A stretch of 7,100 nucleotides of DNA. Origin: Bryobacteraceae bacterium. GTDB lineage: Bacteria; Acidobacteriota; Terriglobia; Bryobacterales; Bryobacteraceae. The notes below the pieces were generated by a model. It was not told the origin of the DNA. It did not search any database and saw nothing but the letters and a program-made list of their open reading frames with translations. Every line of letters begins with the position of its first letter. Positions within the stretch are counted from its first letter, which is position 1. Both the position numbers and the translations under genes were made by a program. Shown piece after piece: positions 4,745 through 7,100 of the stretch. The DNA lies in NCBI GenBank assembly GCA_025350445.1, contig JANXXV010000755.1, forward strand, positions 1-7,100, read 5' to 3'.

Positions 4745-6891
4745 TCGAAACCCTGATCGATCTAGTGATCGACGGTACGCCGGTATCGGTTCCGGCGGGA
4801 ACCACGATCTTCGACGCCGCCCGTATCATTGGAATTCCGATTCCGACGTTGTGTCATCAGCAAAACGAAGTGCCTGTGGGGGTTTGCCGTGTGTGCCTGG
4901 TGGATGCCGGCGGCCGCGTGTTATCCGCTGCCTGCGTCCGGCCCGCCGAGAACGGCATGAAGGTCAGCACCAATTCCCCCAAGGTGTTAGGCGCGCGGAG
5001 AACGCTGGTGGAGCTGCTGATGGCCGACCACCCCAGCCCTTGCGCGCGGCAACGGCAGTCCGGCGATTGCGAGCTGGAAACACTGGCGCGCGACGAAGGC
5101 ATTAAGCAATCCCGGTATGCGAAACGTCTTTCGCCGCGCGGGCAGGACAATTCCTCGTTTGTGATCGCGGTGGACCACGAGGCATGTATCCTTTGCGACC
5201 GTTGTATCCGGGGTTGCGACGATCTGAAGCACAACGACGTGCTGGCCCGTCGTGGCAAGGGATATCAGACAGGCATCGCGTTCGATAATAATCTGCCGAT
5301 GGGAAATTCATCGTGCGTTTCCTGCGGGGAGTGCATGATTTCCTGCCCCACCGGCGCTCTCACCAACAAGAGCATTATCCAAACAGTGATTCCCGGCGGT
5401 GAACCAGTGCAGGTGGATGACCTGCTCAAGCTGCCGTACTTTGAGGAAATCTCGGGAACATTCCTGGAACTCAACCGGAACGCGGTGGTGACGCGGCACT
5501 TCAAGCAGGGCGACATCATTTGCCGCGAAGGCGAATACGGCTCCACCGCATTCTACATTTCCGAAGGCAAGGCGGAGGTGTTCCTCTCCACGCCCATGGC
5601 GCACGTGAAAACCGAGGGCGGGGCGAAGGGCTTTTTTAGCCGGTTGACCAGCATTCTGGCGGGCAGCCCGAAGCACACAGACGATGGCGTGGATCAGAAA
5701 CGAATGATCCGCATCGATGCCCCGGTGGATCTGAACTTCGCAAACCCAACCGCCGAATTAGGCCCCGGCGATCTGTTCGGCGAAATGACGTGCATGAGCC
5801 TGTACCCCCGCTCGGCAACGGTGCGCGCGTCCAGCGACTGCGTAATGTATGAAATGTTGCGCAATGTGCTCGACATCATCCAACGCAACAAGAACATGCG
5901 CGCCAAGCTGGACGCCAACTATCGCAAACGAGCGCTCGACGACCACTTGCGGACGGTTCCCATCTTCTCTTCCTTGAGCGAAGACTTCATTGACGAACTC
6001 CGGAACAAGGTGGAACTGGTCCGGTTCTCGAAAGGCGACTCCATTTGCCGGCAGGGCGAGATTGCCGACAGCTTCTACCTGGTGCGGATTGGCTTTGTGA
6101 AAGTGGCCGAAGAGCATCCGGGTGGAGAGCTGGTTCTGGCCTACCTGGGCCGCGGCGAATATTTCGGCGAAATGGGACTGCTGAGTCCCGGCGGGCTTCG
6201 AACCGCATCGTGCATGGCGCTGGATCACGTGGAACTGGTGCGCATTCAGGCGGAGGACTTCCGCCACATGATGGCCCGGTTCCCTGAGATCCACGAGAAC
6301 CTGTTGCATGTAGCGGCCGAACGGGAAGAGCAGAACCGGATGCGCCTGAACAAGGCCACCAGCGTTCCACTCGACCGGTTCCTGGAACAGGGCCTTATGG
6401 AAGCCCAGAGCCTGTTGATTCTGGATCTCGACAAATGCACGCGCTGCGATAATTGCGTGAAAGCATGCGCCGATTCGCACGACGGAGTTACCAGGTTGAT
6501 CCGCGAAGGCCTGCGGTTCGATCACTACCTGGTTCCTACTTCGTGCCGCCAGTGCCGCGACCCATTGTGCATGGTAGGCTGCCCGGTGGGTTCGATCCGG
6601 CGCCGGAATTCGCTCGAAATCTACATCGAAGACTGGTGCATCGGCTGTGGTCTCTGCGCGAAAAATTGCCCCTATGGCAACATCAACATGCATCCGTTCA
6701 CCGTGAACGAACAGGATCCGCTGATGCCGTCGCGCCAAGTGGCAGTGGTGAAGTACAAGGCCACCTCTTGCGATCTGTGCATGGATCACGAAGAGCCCAG
6801 TTGCGTCTACGCCTGCCCGCACGACGCCGCGCACCGCGTGGATCCACTGAAGTTTTTCAACTTGAAGCAGGCTGTCCCAGGGAGGCTGTAG
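4741..6891 (+). CDS. HoxU/NuoG-N-like iron-sulfur protein fused to two cNMP-binding domains and a DmsB/PsrB-type ferredoxin
   Basis: A 716-residue multi-domain electron-transfer protein. (1) Residues ~4-80: [2Fe-2S] ferredoxin, ligands C38, C49, C52, C65. (2) ~81-120: NuoG-type His/Cys cluster region, H97, C101, C110, but the expected second Cys is Q104. (3) ~140-210: two [4Fe-4S] sites, C149/152/155/159 and C192/195/198/202. (4) ~236-381: first cyclic-nucleotide-binding domain, with FGE (346-348) and PRSATV (R357) in the phosphate cassette, interrupted by ~50 residues (286-340). (5) ~406-517: second such domain, FGE 475-477 and LRTAS (R487). (6) ~554-698: 16 cysteines in four groups (566-576, 602-614, 633-643, 677-692), as in DMSO-reductase/polysulfide-reductase beta subunits. 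Parts 1-3 pair naturally with the upstream NuoEF protein to form a HoxFU-like diaphorase. No helix-turn-helix is seen, so this is not a Crp-type regulator. ATG 4741 is chosen over the in-frame GTG 4699 because GAGGAG (4727-4732) lies 8 nt upstream and the start overlaps the previous stop. No signal peptide: cytoplasmic. The partner accepting or donating electrons at part 6 is not identified. Confidence 0.9.
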   Translation: MIETLIDLVIDGTPVSVPAGTTIFDAARIIGIPIPTLCHQQNEVPVGVCRVCLVDAGGRVLSAACVRPAENGMKVSTNSPKVLGARRTLVELLMADHPSPCARQRQSGDCELETLARDEGIKQSRYAKRLSPRGQDNSSFVIAVDHEACILCDRCIRGCDDLKHNDVLARRGKGYQTGIAFDNNLPMGNSSCVSCGECMISCPTGALTNKSIIQTVIPGGEPVQVDDLLKLPYFEEISGTFLELNRNAVVTRHFKQGDIICREGEYGSTAFYISEGKAEVFLSTPMAHVKTEGGAKGFFSRLTSILAGSPKHTDDGVDQKRMIRIDAPVDLNFANPTAELGPGDLFGEMTCMSLYPRSATVRASSDCVMYEMLRNVLDIIQRNKNMRAKLDANYRKRALDDHLRTVPIFSSLSEDFIDELRNKVELVRFSKGDSICRQGEIADSFYLVRIGFVKVAEEHPGGELVLAYLGRGEYFGEMGLLSPGGLRTASCMALDHVELVRIQAEDFRHMMARFPEIHENLLHVAAEREEQNRMRLNKATSVPLDRFLEQGLMEAQSLLILDLDKCTRCDNCVKACADSHDGVTRLIREGLRFDHYLVPTSCRQCRDPLCMVGCPVGSIRRRNSLEIYIEDWCIGCGLCAKNCPYGNINMHPFTVNEQDPLMPSRQVAVVKYKATSCDLCMDHEEPSCVYACPHDAAHRVDPLKFFNLKQAVPGRL

Positions 6892-6900
6892 GAGCCGGCG

Positions 6901-7100
6901 ATGCGTATCGACGACACCCACCGCCCCTGGCTGATCGCCAGTCTCGCGATTTTAGGAATCAGTGTGGCGATGTATGTGCCCTACGCGATCGCTGCGCCCA
7001 GCGGACCGAAGGGTGGCAGCTTTCTTGGCTTGGTCTACGGCATCGCCGGGTACGGATTCATGTTGTTCGCCGGGTTGTTGGGAGCGCGGAAGAAAGTTCC
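6901..7100 (+). CDS. Membrane protein, N-terminal part (cut by the window edge)
   Basis: 66 codons are visible from ATG 6901. AGGAG (6890-6894), overlapping the previous stop, gives a good ribosome site with a 6-nt spacer, and the gene is 9 bp from the fusion gene, so it belongs to the same operon. Two hydrophobic segments are visible: residues ~10-32 (WLIASLAILGISVAMYVPYA and following) and ~40-61 (SFLGLVYGIAGYGFMLFAGL), followed by a positively charged turn (GARKK). By position it could be a membrane anchor or cytochrome-b-like partner that links the iron-sulfur protein to the membrane. The visible part has no heme-ligand pattern, so this is inference only and the family is not recognised. 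Confidence 0.8.
   Translation, partial: MRIDDTHRPWLIASLAILGISVAMYVPYAIAAPSGPKGGSFLGLVYGIAGYGFMLFAGLLGARKKV

Noticed and set aside
5440..6310. The cNMP domains as part of a Crp/Fnr-type transcription factor
   Set aside because: No helix-turn-helix follows either domain; they are in one frame between iron-sulfur modules.
5758..6921. A 387-codon open frame on the minus strand, antisense to the fusion gene
   Set aside because: It is histidine-rich and lacks any recognisable domain, as expected of the complement of a high-GC coding region; the plus-strand frame has full domain evidence.
1..7100. CRISPR arrays, tRNA or rRNA genes, insertion sequences
   Set aside because: No regular repeats, no cloverleaf-like conserved segments and no transposase patterns were found by reading.

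Overview
The window looks like a chromosomal segment of a moderately high-GC, Gram-negative-type bacterium, most probably an acidobacterium of the Solibacter/Bryobacter kind. This assignment is inferred from the mix of genes: a secreted GlcG/HbpS (DUF336) protein, a multiheme cytochrome c, a relic of a Ser/Thr kinase-WD40 fusion, and a large iron-sulfur/cyclic-nucleotide fusion protein. No rRNA or other taxonomic marker is present.

Layout: the left part (1-1893) is a minus-strand operon. A secreted cytochrome c554-like multiheme protein comes first, followed through an ATGA stop/start overlap by a secreted GlcG/HbpS-domain protein that runs off the left edge. A clean TATAAT -10 box on the minus strand lies just upstream. 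The middle (about 1950-2950) looks like an accessory strip. It holds a stretch with no recognisable gene, an in-frame deletion relic joining the first residues of a Ser/Thr kinase to the last WD40 repeats of such a protein, a 17-bp palindrome, and a small hicB-hicA toxin-antitoxin pair.

The right part (2990 to the end) is a tight plus-strand operon. It encodes a NuoE-NuoF fusion (FMN/NADH-binding, like HoxF), then through another ATGA overlap a 716-residue protein, then a membrane protein cut by the right edge. The 716-residue protein combines a HoxU/NuoG-N iron-sulfur module, two cyclic-nucleotide-binding domains and a four-cluster DMSO-reductase-type ferredoxin module. NuoEF plus the HoxU-like part form a recognisable NADH-diaphorase module. 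Where NuoG would carry a molybdopterin domain, this protein has two cNMP sensor domains and a second iron-sulfur wire. The immediate membrane neighbour suggests electrons pass between NADH and a membrane component.

The main point of interest is this plus-strand operon: a candidate NADH-linked electron-transfer complex whose electron-wire subunit physically contains two cNMP-type sensor domains. Its partner enzyme and direction of electron flow cannot be read from the window. The divergent multiheme cytochrome may or may not be part of the same pathway.
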